9,307 nucleotides of DNA from Verrucomicrobiota bacterium (GTDB taxonomy: Bacteria; Verrucomicrobiota; Verrucomicrobiia; Limisphaerales; JADLHS01): the NCBI GenBank assembly GCA_025360895.1, contig JANYBF010000124.1, positions 1 through 9,307 on the forward strand. Direction: 5' to 3'. This document shows, in pieces, positions 1-6,483 of this stretch. The number at the start of each line of letters is the position of its first letter. Position 1 is the stretch's first letter. The position numbers and the translations under genes were made by a program. Under the pieces are notes generated by a model. The model was not told the DNA's origin. It searched no databases and worked only from the letters and a program-made list of their open reading frames with translations.

Positions 1-6
1 TTTGTG

Positions 7-24
7 AATCCTGCTAATCCTGTC
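7..24. repeat. Short 9-nt direct repeat, two units
   Basis: Two adjacent units, AATCCTGCT and AATCCTGTC, differ only in the last two bases. The tract lies in a gene-free left margin (1-86) together with a second, different short-period tract at 61-88. Similar AATCCTG-rich tracts are, from memory, common between genes in PVC-group and some other bacterial genomes, but copy number cannot be judged from this window. Confidence 0.45.
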
Positions 25-60
25 TGAACCACGGCTCGTCAGTAGCCTCGCCCCACCGCT

Positions 61-88
61 TCTGCGTTCATCTGCGCAATCTGCGGTT
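61..88. repeat. Short tandem repeat, three TCTGCG units
   Basis: Three consecutive 9-10-nt units each begin with TCTGCG (starting at 61, 71 and 80) and diverge in their last bases. The third unit reaches position 88 and so overlaps the first two plus-strand bases of the stop codon (87-89) of the gcvP relic. The repeat therefore abuts the broken gene end exactly. Function is unknown; it looks like a dispersed intergenic repeat. Confidence 0.5.
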
Positions 89-218
89 AAGAATAATTTT
101 CCATCCCAACGCAGGAGCAGACCGGGTTGCGGTCGCCGAAGACGTTGTTCACGCGGCCCACGTGCGGCCAGAATTTGTAGTCGTGCAGGCTCTTGGCCAG
201 CAGATTGTTTTTCGCGTC
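87..218 (-). pseudogene. Relic of a second gcvP 3' end (GcvP C-terminal fragment)
   Basis: Read on the minus strand, 218-87 encodes DAKNNLL joined to AKSLHDYKFWPHVGRV, then the rest of a GcvP C-terminus ending GMENYS and a TAA stop. The intact gcvP just upstream has the same residues but with 27 more (its K934-P960 counted from the upstream ATG) between NNLL and AKSL. Those missing residues include the conserved NWNRPYSRE stretch. Over the 33 aligned codons from AKSL to GME I count 19 nucleotide differences, of which only two change an amino acid (Y to H, D to N). Such a pattern means the copies diverged while both were under protein-level selection. The relic has no start codon of its own, and its frame is shifted relative to gcvP, so ribosomes ending gcvP would not read into it. 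It is probably the remnant of a displaced or duplicated gcvP. Confidence 0.85.
166..218. repeat. Direct-repeat blocks shared with the gcvP 3' end
   Basis: Two blocks in the relic match intact gcvP in direct orientation. Positions 166-198 match 309-341 with one mismatch in 33 nt. Positions 200-218 match 424-442 perfectly over 19 nt. The rest of the relic is only about 80% identical, so similarity is patchy. The two blocks are adjacent in the relic but separated by 82 nt in gcvP, which reflects the internal deletion. Confidence 0.8.
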
Positions 219-226
219 GGCTGCGC

Positions 227-3121
227 TTAGCTTTCATATGCTTCCATTCCGACACACGAACAAACCGGATTACGATCACCAAAGACATTATCCACACGCC
301 CGACGTGTGGCCAGAATTTGTAGTCGTACAGGCTCTTGGCCGGGAACGCCGCCGCTTCGCGCGAGTAGGGACGATTCCAATTGTCGCTGGCGATCTGGTC
401 CGCTGTGTGCGGGGCGTTCTTGAGCAGATTGTTTTTCGCGTCCGCCGTGCCGGTTTCCACGGCGGTCATTTCCGCGTGGATGGAAATCATTGCGTCGCAG
501 AAACGGTCGAGTTCGTATTTCGATTCGCTTTCGGTCGGTTCGACCATGAGCGTGCCGGCGACGGGCCACGAGAGCGTCGGCGCGTGAAAGCCGTAATCCA
601 TCAGCCGCTTCGCCACATCTTCGGCGGTGACACTCTTGAACGCGCGCAGGTCGAGGATGCATTCGTGCGCGACGAGGCCGTTGCTGCGGTAGAGCGTCGG
701 GAAATGTTTCTCGAGCCGCTTGGAGATGTAGTTGGCGTTAAGGATGGCGAACTTGGTGGCTTCGGTGAGTCCGTCCGCGCCCATCATCGCGATATACATC
801 CACGAAATGGTGAGAATGCTCGCGCTGCCCCACGGCGCGGCGCTGACTGCGCCAATCGGGCTTTCGCCGCCGAGGTTGAGGACGTTGTGGCCGGGCAAAA
901 ACTCGACGAGATGCGCCGCCACGCCAATCGGGCCGACGCCCGGGCCGCCGCCGCCGTGCGGGATGCAAAAAGTTTTGTGCAGGTTCAGATGGCAGACGTC
1001 CGCGCCGATGTAGCCGGGTGAGGTGAGGCCGACTTGCGCGTTCATGTTCGCACCGTCCATGTAAACCTGGCCGCCGTTGGTGTGGATGATTTCGCAAATC
1101 TCGCGGATGGTTTCCTCGAACACACCGTGCGTGCTGGGATAGGTGATCATGAGGGACGCCAGCGTCTCTTTATGGGCTTCCGCTTTAACTTTGAGATCTG
1201 CCACGTCTATGTTCCCGCGTTCGTCACATGCGACGGATACGACGCGCATTCCCGCCATCACTGCGCTCGCGGGATTTGTTCCGTGAGCTGACGAGGGGAT
1301 TAAACACACCGTCCTATGGGACTCACCGCGGGATTCGTGATAAGCGCGGATGACGAGCAACCCGGCGTATTCGCCTTGCGAACCGGCGTTGGGCTGCAAG
1401 GAAATTCCGGCGAACCCGGTGATTTCGCCGAGCCAGGTTTCGAGCTGCTCAAACATCTTCTGATAACCGCGCGTTTGTTTGATGGGCGCGAAGGGATGAA
1501 TCTTGGCGAACTCGGGCCACGAGACGGGGAACATCTCGGCGGCGGCGTTGAGTTTCATGGTGCATGAGCCGAGCGGGATCATGGACGCGGTGAGCGAGAG
1601 GTCGCGCGATTCAAGTCGCTTGATGTAGCGCAACATCTCGGTCTCGGAGTGGTAGCGATTAAAGACGGGGTGTTGCAGATACTCTGACGTGCGGTCGCAG
1701 GCGTGTTTGGCGTTCTTGATGGCGTGCTCGGTCAAGTCCGCGACGGCGAAGTCGGGCGCTTTGTCGCCGTTGAACACTTGCAAGAGTGTGGTTACGTCCG
1801 CTGCACTGGTGGTCTCGTCCAGCGCGATGCCGATGGTCTTGTCGTCAATCGCGCGGAGATTGATGCGATGCGCTTCGGCAATCTTTACAATGTCTGTGAT
1901 GCGCCTTTCCCCCAGATTGATCTTCAACGTGTCGAAGCGGGGTGTGGTGGCGACTGCAAAATCAAGCCGCTCCAAGCCCGTTGCGAGAACTTCCGTCAGC
2001 GTGTGGACGCGCTGGGCGATTTGCTTCAGCCCTTCTGCGCCGTGATAGCAGGCGTAGAGGGAAGCCATGTTGGCGAGGAGCGCCTGGGCTGTGCAAATGT
2101 TGCTCGTGGCTTTCTCGCGGCGGATGTGTTGTTCGCGCGTACCGAGGGCGAGGCGCATGGCGGGCTTGCCGCGCGCATCCTTAGATACGCCGACGATGCG
2201 GCCGGGCATCTGACGTTTGAACTCATCGCGCGTGGCGAAAAAGGCAGCGTGCGGTCCACCGTAACCGAGCGGCACGCCGAAGCGTTGCGCGCTGCCGACG
2301 GCGATGTCCGCGCCGAATTCGCCCGGCGGCTTGATGAGCGTGAGCGCGAGCAGATCGGTCGCGACCGTGACCATCGCGCCAGCGGCGTGGGCTTTTTCGA
2401 CGAAGGGTTCGTAATTATAAATCGCACCGAACGTATCGGGATATTGAACGAGCGCGCCGAACACTTGGTCGGTGAACTCAAATTTGTCCGCATTGCCGAC
2501 AACGAATTCGATGCCGAGCGCCTTGGCACGGGCGGAGACGACTTCGATGGTTTGCGGATGGCAGGTCTCGGAAACGAAGAAGACATTGCGTCCGTCCTTG
2601 AGCCGATGCGACATCGTCATGGCCTCGGCGGCAGCGGTGGCCTCGTCGAGCATGGACGCATTCGCGATGTCCAGCGCAGTTAATTCTGTGGCAAGAGTCT
2701 GAAAATTCAGGAGCGCTTCGAGGCGGCCTTGGGAAATCTCGGCCTGATACGGAGTATACTGAGTGTACCAGCCGGGATTCTCCAGCACGTTGCGCTGGAT
2801 GACGGGCGGCGTAATCGTATCGTAGTAGCCCATGCCGATGAACGAGCGGAAGACCTGATTCTGCGAGGCGATGGATTTCAGTTCGCGAAGCGCATCAAAC
2901 TCACTTTGCGCGGCGGGCAGATTCAGGGTTTTGCCGAGTCGGATTTGTTTCGGCACGGCTGCGTCAATCAGACCATCCAATGAGTCGTGACCGAGCAACT
3001 TGAGCATTGCTGCGGTTTCGGCCGCGTTTGGTGCGATATGACGTCGGACAAACTGGTCCGGGTGGGCGAGTGGAGTGGTGTTTTGATTTTTCAATTGGTC
3101 GGCATTTTCCGAAAAAGACAT
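227..3121 (-). CDS. gcvP: Glycine dehydrogenase (decarboxylating), P-protein
   Basis: P-protein of the cytoplasmic glycine cleavage system. It uses pyridoxal phosphate to decarboxylate glycine and passes the aminomethyl group to the lipoyl arm of GcvH; GcvT and dihydrolipoamide dehydrogenase complete the cycle. At 964 aa it is the fused, single-chain form, whose usual length is about 950-960 aa. The N-terminal half carries the FIGMGYYDTITPPVIQRN and ENPGWYTQYTPYQAEISQGR regions. The C-terminal half has SMIPLGSCTMKLNAAAEM and the PLP-lysine motif NLHKTFCIPHGGGGPG (Lys about 716), then NWNRPYSRE and a conserved end. I chose the ATG at 3121 because it gives the normal length; an in-frame ATG at 3220 would add 33 atypical residues. 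Neither start has a Shine-Dalgarno motif. gcvT and gcvH are not adjacent here. The last codons are duplicated just downstream as a relic. Confidence 0.97.
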   Translation of the reverse strand: MSFSENADQLKNQNTTPLAHPDQFVRRHIAPNAAETAAMLKLLGHDSLDGLIDAAVPKQIRLGKTLNLPAAQSEFDALRELKSIASQNQVFRSFIGMGYYDTITPPVIQRNVLENPGWYTQYTPYQAEISQGRLEALLNFQTLATELTALDIANASMLDEATAAAEAMTMSHRLKDGRNVFFVSETCHPQTIEVVSARAKALGIEFVVGNADKFEFTDQVFGALVQYPDTFGAIYNYEPFVEKAHAAGAMVTVATDLLALTLIKPPGEFGADIAVGSAQRFGVPLGYGGPHAAFFATRDEFKRQMPGRIVGVSKDARGKPAMRLALGTREQHIRREKATSNICTAQALLANMASLYACYHGAEGLKQIAQRVHTLTEVLATGLERLDFAVATTPRFDTLKINLGERRITDIVKIAEAHRINLRAIDDKTIGIALDETTSAADVTTLLQVFNGDKAPDFAVADLTEHAIKNAKHACDRTSEYLQHPVFNRYHSETEMLRYIKRLESRDLSLTASMIPLGSCTMKLNAAAEMFPVSWPEFAKIHPFAPIKQTRGYQKMFEQLETWLGEITGFAGISLQPNAGSQGEYAGLLVIRAYHESRGESHRTVCLIPSSAHGTNPASAVMAGMRVVSVACDERGNIDVADLKVKAEAHKETLASLMITYPSTHGVFEETIREICEIIHTNGGQVYMDGANMNAQVGLTSPGYIGADVCHLNLHKTFCIPHGGGGPGVGPIGVAAHLVEFLPGHNVLNLGGESPIGAVSAAPWGSASILTISWMYIAMMGADGLTEATKFAILNANYISKRLEKHFPTLYRSNGLVAHECILDLRAFKSVTAEDVAKRLMDYGFHAPTLSWPVAGTLMVEPTESESKYELDRFCDAMISIHAEMTAVETGTADAKNNLLKNAPHTADQIASDNWNRPYSREAAAFPAKSLYDYKFWPHVGRVDNVFGDRNPVCSCVGMEAYES

Positions 3122-3242
3122 GGGTGGGAAGTTAGTTTCGGCGGGGAGCAAAGCAAGTTGGAACTGGCTCAAAAACGGTTGGGCTGGCTTTGTTTGCCCC
3201 TTTTTCCGTGGCGGATTCATGTTCTCGCGCTAGACTTACGGC
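3122..3242. promoter_or_regulatory. Divergent intergenic region, gcvP / hypothetical gene
   Basis: These 121 nt separate two divergent genes and must hold both promoters unless gcvP starts at 3220. No strong -35/-10 pair stands out. A TAGACT at 3231-3236 resembles a -10 box and lies so close to the ATG at 3243 that it would give a nearly leaderless transcript, but it lacks a convincing -35. I see no glycine riboswitch: the stretch is short and shows no tandem aptamer-like structure. Confidence 0.35.
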
Positions 3243-3863
3243 ATGTTAAACCAACGGCAACGAGCGGTAATGTGGGCGGCGCTCGGCCTGATCGCGATCT
3301 GGGGATTGAGCTTTGCGGGCTCCAAGATTGCCACGAGCCTCAAGATGACCGCGGAAAAGGTGCGAGCTTATGTGGCCTCCTTGGATTTGAGCCGGCTCAG
3401 TGCGGCGGACCGCGCCCGGGCACTGAAAGCGCTGGCGGACAAGATTAATCGGCTCTCGCGCGAGGAGCGTCAGCAATTGCGGCTGGACCGCTTGGGGGAG
3501 GGGTGGTTTGCGCAGATGACCGAAGACGAAAAAAGCGTGTTTCTCGAAGCCACGATGCCGGCGGGTTTCAAGCAAATGATTTCGGCCTTTGAAGAATTAC
3601 CGGCAGAAAAACGGCGCAAGACCATTGACGACGCCCTGAAACGACTGCGGGACGTCAGTGCCAATGTAACTGGGGGCGCGGAGGGGATGCCGGCTGGAGC
3701 AAATCGTCCACCGATCAGTCCGGAGCTGGAAGCCCAAGTCCGGACAATCGGGTTAAAAACTTTTTACAGTCAAAGTTCAGCGCAAACCAAAGCTGAGCTT
3801 GCGCCGGTGTTGGAGGAACTGCAGCGGGCGATGGAATCGGGCCGGATGATGCGGGGAAGGTGA
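3243..3863 (+). CDS. Hypothetical membrane-anchored helical protein
   Basis: I do not recognise a named family for this 206-aa protein. Residues about 9-30 form one hydrophobic helix (WAALGLIAIWGLSFAG) after a short basic N-terminus, so it is likely an inner-membrane protein with a single anchor and a soluble body outside. Residues 36-140 are charged and strongly helical, with a loosely repeated pattern: a Leu/Ala helix, then a Ser/Thr-Glu-rich turn (LSAADRARALKALADKINRL, LSREERQQLR, MTEDEKSVF, LPAEKRRKTIDDALKRLRD). Residues 142-165 are rich in Gly and Pro, a probable linker before a final helix (about 160-200) and a basic end, RMMRGR. It is divergent from gcvP and followed by a repeat element, so it is probably transcribed alone. 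The ATG has no Shine-Dalgarno motif; an in-frame ATG at 3270 is an alternative but would cut into the anchor's basic flank. Confidence 0.75.
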   Translation: MLNQRQRAVMWAALGLIAIWGLSFAGSKIATSLKMTAEKVRAYVASLDLSRLSAADRARALKALADKINRLSREERQQLRLDRLGEGWFAQMTEDEKSVFLEATMPAGFKQMISAFEELPAEKRRKTIDDALKRLRDVSANVTGGAEGMPAGANRPPISPELEAQVRTIGLKTFYSQSSAQTKAELAPVLEELQRAMESGRMMRGR

Positions 3864-3905
3864 CGTTACTCAGGGAAACCATCTCGTGCAAAGTTTGTTG
3901 AACGA

Positions 3906-4102
3906 CCGCCCTCACCCTGACCCTCTCCCCCAGGAGCGGGGGAATCGTTTGGCGGTTGCCGGTAATACCGCATGGTTAGAGTCTGCTCGACGGTCAGAAA
4001 CACAATTGAATGAGGCGGCGGAGACAGAAGTGACATCCGAAGTTGGTAAGTCGCCTGATCGTTATTCCCTCTCCTTGGGGGAGAGGGTCAGGGTGAGGGC
4101 GG
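3906..4102. repeat. MITE-like element with 26-nt inverted termini
   Basis: The 26 bases at 3906-3931 are the exact reverse complement of those at 4077-4102, giving an element of 197 nt with no transposase gene inside. Each end also folds by itself: TCCCCC/GGGGGA (3926-3931 with 3938-3943) on the left, and CCCTCTCC/GGAGAGGG (4067-4074 with 4080-4087) on the right. No target-site duplication is visible in the bases touching the termini. Translated, the arms give RPHPDPLPQERG and SLSLGERVRVRAG, peptides I remember as frequent false N-termini in bacterial protein predictions, which suggests a widespread dispersed repeat. It could be a non-autonomous mobile element or a pair of REP-like palindromes. 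An in-frame GTG at 3886 would read through the whole element into the pseudopilin. Confidence 0.75.
4080..4087 (+). promoter_or_regulatory. Candidate ribosome binding site within repeat arm
   Basis: The right arm of the inverted-repeat element carries GGAGAGGG at 4080-4087, purine-rich and Shine-Dalgarno-like, ending 5 nt before an in-frame GTG at 4093. It is one of the few SD-like sequences in front of any gene here. The same bases form the 3' side of the 4067-4087 hairpin, which could mask the site. The assignment is inferential. Confidence 0.4.
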
Positions 4103-4653
4103 GCGTTGAGGTCGTTGTTGCATTTACACTCATCGAACTGCTTGTGGTCATTGCCATCATCGGGATTCTGGCGGCGCTACTGATGCCGGCCTTGGGGCGA
4201 ACCAAAGAGGCGGGGCGTTCGGCCACCTGCCTCAGCAACCTGCATCAAATCGGTGTGGCGTTGCAGCTCTACGTGCAGGATAACAACAACCGGCTGCCCA
4301 TCATGCGGGACCGGCTCGCGGGCACGAATCAGCCCGCCACCAATGCGCTTTCCGGCCCGGACATGGTTTTGCGAGGTCAGCTTGGCAACACGAATGTGCT
4401 GCGTTGTCCGTCCGACCGGAAGCAGCTCTTTGAAGAAACCGGGGCCAGTTATGCCTGGAACAGCCTGTTGAACGGGCAGCGCGATGACAATCTCAACGTG
4501 TTTGGGTTACGCTTCGATCCGCACGCCATTCCCCTGATGTATGACAAGGAAGATTTTCACAAGGCGCGTGGTGCGGCCAAGGCGGTGAATTATCTGTACG
4601 CCGACGGCCATATCAAAAACCTCCTCGCCATCGAAGGCACGCTTCAAAAATGA
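4093..4653 (+). CDS. Prepilin-type (pseudopilin-like) protein, H-X9-DG type
   Basis: Secreted or inner-membrane pseudopilin of the type II secretion/type IV pilus class. The core signal is FTLIELLVVIAIIGILAALL, with Phe at +1 after the expected prepilin-peptidase cut and Glu at +5. It continues into the usual amphipathic helix with NLHQIG (about 49-54) and Y-V-Q-D-N-N-N-R-L-P. The C-terminal YADGHIKNL (ADGH about 170-173) is the H-X9-DG-type ending typical of the large pseudopilin families of PVC bacteria. With the GTG start the product is 186 aa, or 176 aa mature. The start is uncertain: the open frame runs back to a GTG at 3886, but that adds 69 residues translated from an inverted-repeat element. 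From 4093 the leader is MRAGVEVVVA, with Ala instead of the usual Gly at -1 and one basic residue. The gene ends in ATGA overlap with the ATPase gene. Substrate and partners are unknown. Confidence 0.85.
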   Translation: MRAGVEVVVAFTLIELLVVIAIIGILAALLMPALGRTKEAGRSATCLSNLHQIGVALQLYVQDNNNRLPIMRDRLAGTNQPATNALSGPDMVLRGQLGNTNVLRCPSDRKQLFEETGASYAWNSLLNGQRDDNLNVFGLRFDPHAIPLMYDKEDFHKARGAAKAVNYLYADGHIKNLLAIEGTLQK

Positions 4654-5627
4654 TCGAACTCCGTAACGTCCAAAAGAAATTTGGTTCGCGCCTCGCGGTG
4701 GATGATCTGACTTTGACTGTCCCGCGCGGCGAAATCTTTGGGCTGCTCGGTCACAACGGTGCGGGCAAGAGCACGGCCATTGGCATGATGCTGGGTCAGG
4801 TCTGGCCCACCAGCGGTGCGGTGAAGGTTTGCGGGCACGACGTGGCGAGCCATCGAGCTTTGGCGCTGCACAAGGTCGGGGCGATCTTCGAGACGCCGGC
4901 GTTTTACGATTACCTCAGTGGCTGGCGCAATTTGGAAATCCTCAGCCACTACACAGCGCCTACCACGGCGCTGCGGATTCGGGAAGTAGTGGATTGGGTC
5001 GGATTGACCGGGCGCGAACAATCCAAGGTCAAAACGTATTCACACGGGATGCGGGCGCGGCTGGCCTTGGCGCAAGCGCTCCTGCCCGGTCCGGAGTTGC
5101 TGATTCTCGATGAGCCCGGGAACGGTTTGGATCCGGAGGGCATTGCCGAAATGCGCCAGACGATTGGGCGGTTGCATCGGGAGCTGGGACTGACCATCCT
5201 GCTTTCGTCCCATCAGCTTACCGAGGTGGAGCAACTCTGCACGCGCATTGCCATATTGCAGCAAGGCCGCAAAGTCTTTGAAGGGCAGGTGACGGAAGTG
5301 CGGGCGGCGCGGAGCAAGGTCGCGCTGAAAACGCCGGACTTCGCCGCTGCCGTGGCGATTTTGCACGAGCGCCAGTTGATCAACGGCTCATCCGACGGAC
5401 GTTTCCTTGTGCTCAAGGATGGGAGTTCGACGGCGGACGTGACGCGCGCGCTCGTTTCGGCCGGCGTCGCGGTCGAAGGCATCTGGCAACACGAGCAGAC
5501 ATTGGAGGATTTTTATTTGTCATTGGTAGGCGGACAAAAGAAGCAAAGCAATGACCATTCAGCCTCAAGCAGCGAGCATTCAATGCCGAACCGGGTAGTC
5601 CAAAGGCCACCGCAGCGTGAGCCTTAA
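4650..5627 (+). CDS. ABC transporter ATP-binding protein (BcrA/DrrA-like)
   Basis: The cytoplasmic ATPase of an exporter; ATP hydrolysis drives the ABC-2 permease encoded next. Visible motifs are Walker A GHNGAGKST (34-42), a Q-loop region IFETPAFYDYLSG (79-91) with Glu where many ABC proteins have Gln, and a signature YSHGM (130-134) in place of LSGGQ. Walker B is LLILDEP (150-156) with catalytic Glu155, followed by D-loop GNGLDP and H-loop His188 (LLSSHQLTE). The ETPAFY and YS.GM variants fit the BcrA/DrrA/NatA-like exporters. Residues about 205-293 are the accessory C-terminal domain, ending with the typical TLEDFYLSLV. A further 30-residue polar tail (about 296-325, Ser/His/Gln/Arg-rich) looks unconserved. 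The start overlaps the pseudopilin stop (ATGA), so translation may be coupled; no Shine-Dalgarno motif is seen. The transported substrate cannot be inferred. Confidence 0.93.
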   Translation: MIELRNVQKKFGSRLAVDDLTLTVPRGEIFGLLGHNGAGKSTAIGMMLGQVWPTSGAVKVCGHDVASHRALALHKVGAIFETPAFYDYLSGWRNLEILSHYTAPTTALRIREVVDWVGLTGREQSKVKTYSHGMRARLALAQALLPGPELLILDEPGNGLDPEGIAEMRQTIGRLHRELGLTILLSSHQLTEVEQLCTRIAILQQGRKVFEGQVTEVRAARSKVALKTPDFAAAVAILHERQLINGSSDGRFLVLKDGSSTADVTRALVSAGVAVEGIWQHEQTLEDFYLSLVGGQKKQSNDHSASSSEHSMPNRVVQRPPQREP

Positions 5628-5646
5628 ATATTCACCTTTCTGATTT

Positions 5647-6483
5647 ATGTTCCTCGCCCAACTTCATAACGAACTCTGGAAGCTCTTTGGCAAGAAGCGC
5701 ACTTACATTGGCTTTGGGGCATTTATCCTGGCGCAGACGGCCATGCTCCTGGCGTTCAAGTTCACGCGCTGGCAAAGTGATTTCGAACGCTTGCTGTCCG
5801 GCAACGGCTACGTCCCGACGGAGTTTATTTCGGCACTCACCGTATCGGTGGTGATGCTGATGCCGCAGATCATCTTGTTGATGCCGTTGTACGCCACCCT
5901 CGTGGGTGGCGATCTGGTGGCCAAAGAGTATGAGGACGGCACGTTGCGGATGATTTTGTCACGGCCGATTTCCCGTGTCCGTTTGTTGCTGGTGAAATGG
6001 GCCGCGGGAATTGTTTTCGCGGCGATATTGGTACTGGTGCTGGGTGGGACGGCGTTGGGCTTTGCGAAGTTATTATTTCCCTGGAAGGGAATGTTTGTCT
6101 TCGCGCCTGGGATGGCGTTCAGCATTTTTTCACCGGGCGAGGGGCTGGGCCGCTTCATGTTCGCGCACTTATTCCTGGTTGTGAACGCCAGCTCGATTTT
6201 GTCGGTGGCGTTCATGTTCTCGTGCTTCAACATGAAGCCAGCGGCGGCGACCATCGTGGCGCTCTCCTACCTGTTCGTGAATGTGGTGATGGAGAGCATT
6301 CCGTTTTTTGATCGCTTCGACAATTGGTTCATCACCCATCATTTCCGGTGCTGGTTGCTGGTGTTTCAAAACCCGGTTCCGTGGGCGCAGATTCTTCAGT
6401 CGGAGATAACGCTCCTCGCCATTTGTGCCACGGCGTTTGTCGTCGGTTGCACTGCGTTTTACGTGCGGGACATCAAGTCGTAA
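5647..6483 (+). CDS. ABC-2 type transporter permease
   Basis: Integral inner-membrane subunit of 278 aa that forms the transport path for the ATPase encoded 19 nt upstream. Hydrophobic segments lie near residues 21-38, 60-86, 116-141, 170-194, 199-217 and 253-272, giving the six-helix layout of ABC-2 permeases. The cytoplasmic segment GDLVAKEYEDGTLRMILSRP (88-107), followed by a basic stretch and then helix 3, is the hallmark of this family and probably contacts the ATPase. The reading frame is complete, ending in VRDIKS and TAA. The ATG has no Shine-Dalgarno motif. The two genes most likely form a single operon, perhaps with the pseudopilin; drug, lipid or peptide export are all possible. 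Confidence 0.92.
   Translation: MFLAQLHNELWKLFGKKRTYIGFGAFILAQTAMLLAFKFTRWQSDFERLLSGNGYVPTEFISALTVSVVMLMPQIILLMPLYATLVGGDLVAKEYEDGTLRMILSRPISRVRLLLVKWAAGIVFAAILVLVLGGTALGFAKLLFPWKGMFVFAPGMAFSIFSPGEGLGRFMFAHLFLVVNASSILSVAFMFSCFNMKPAAATIVALSYLFVNVVMESIPFFDRFDNWFITHHFRCWLLVFQNPVPWAQILQSEITLLAICATAFVVGCTAFYVRDIKS

Noticed and set aside
193..423. Small plus-strand frame spanning the gcvP end and the relic
   Set aside because: Both matching segments are explained as minus-strand gcvP sequence, and the plus-strand peptide has no coding features.
1703..2683. Open frame of 326 codons on the plus strand opposite gcvP
   Set aside because: It lies wholly within the well-conserved gcvP coding sequence, and its product has no recognisable domain. 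Long antisense frames are expected in GC-rich coding DNA. The frames at 305-1021 (plus) and 2026-2586 (minus) are rejected for the same reason.
3122..3220. gcvP start at the upstream ATG (3220), adding 33 residues
   Set aside because: The extra residues are basic/Pro-rich and atypical for GcvP, and the product would be 997 aa; the ATG at 3121 gives the usual family length. It is not fully excluded, as neither start has an SD motif.
3122..3242. Glycine riboswitch before gcvP
   Set aside because: The region is too short for the typical tandem aptamer, and I see no paired stems or conserved core in it.
3886..4092. N-terminal extension of the pseudopilin from a GTG at 3886
   Set aside because: An AGGGA lies 9 nt upstream, but the peptide is a translation of the inverted-repeat element (PHPDPLPQERG, SLSLGERVRVRAG), and a 79-residue leader before FTLIELL would be far longer than normal.
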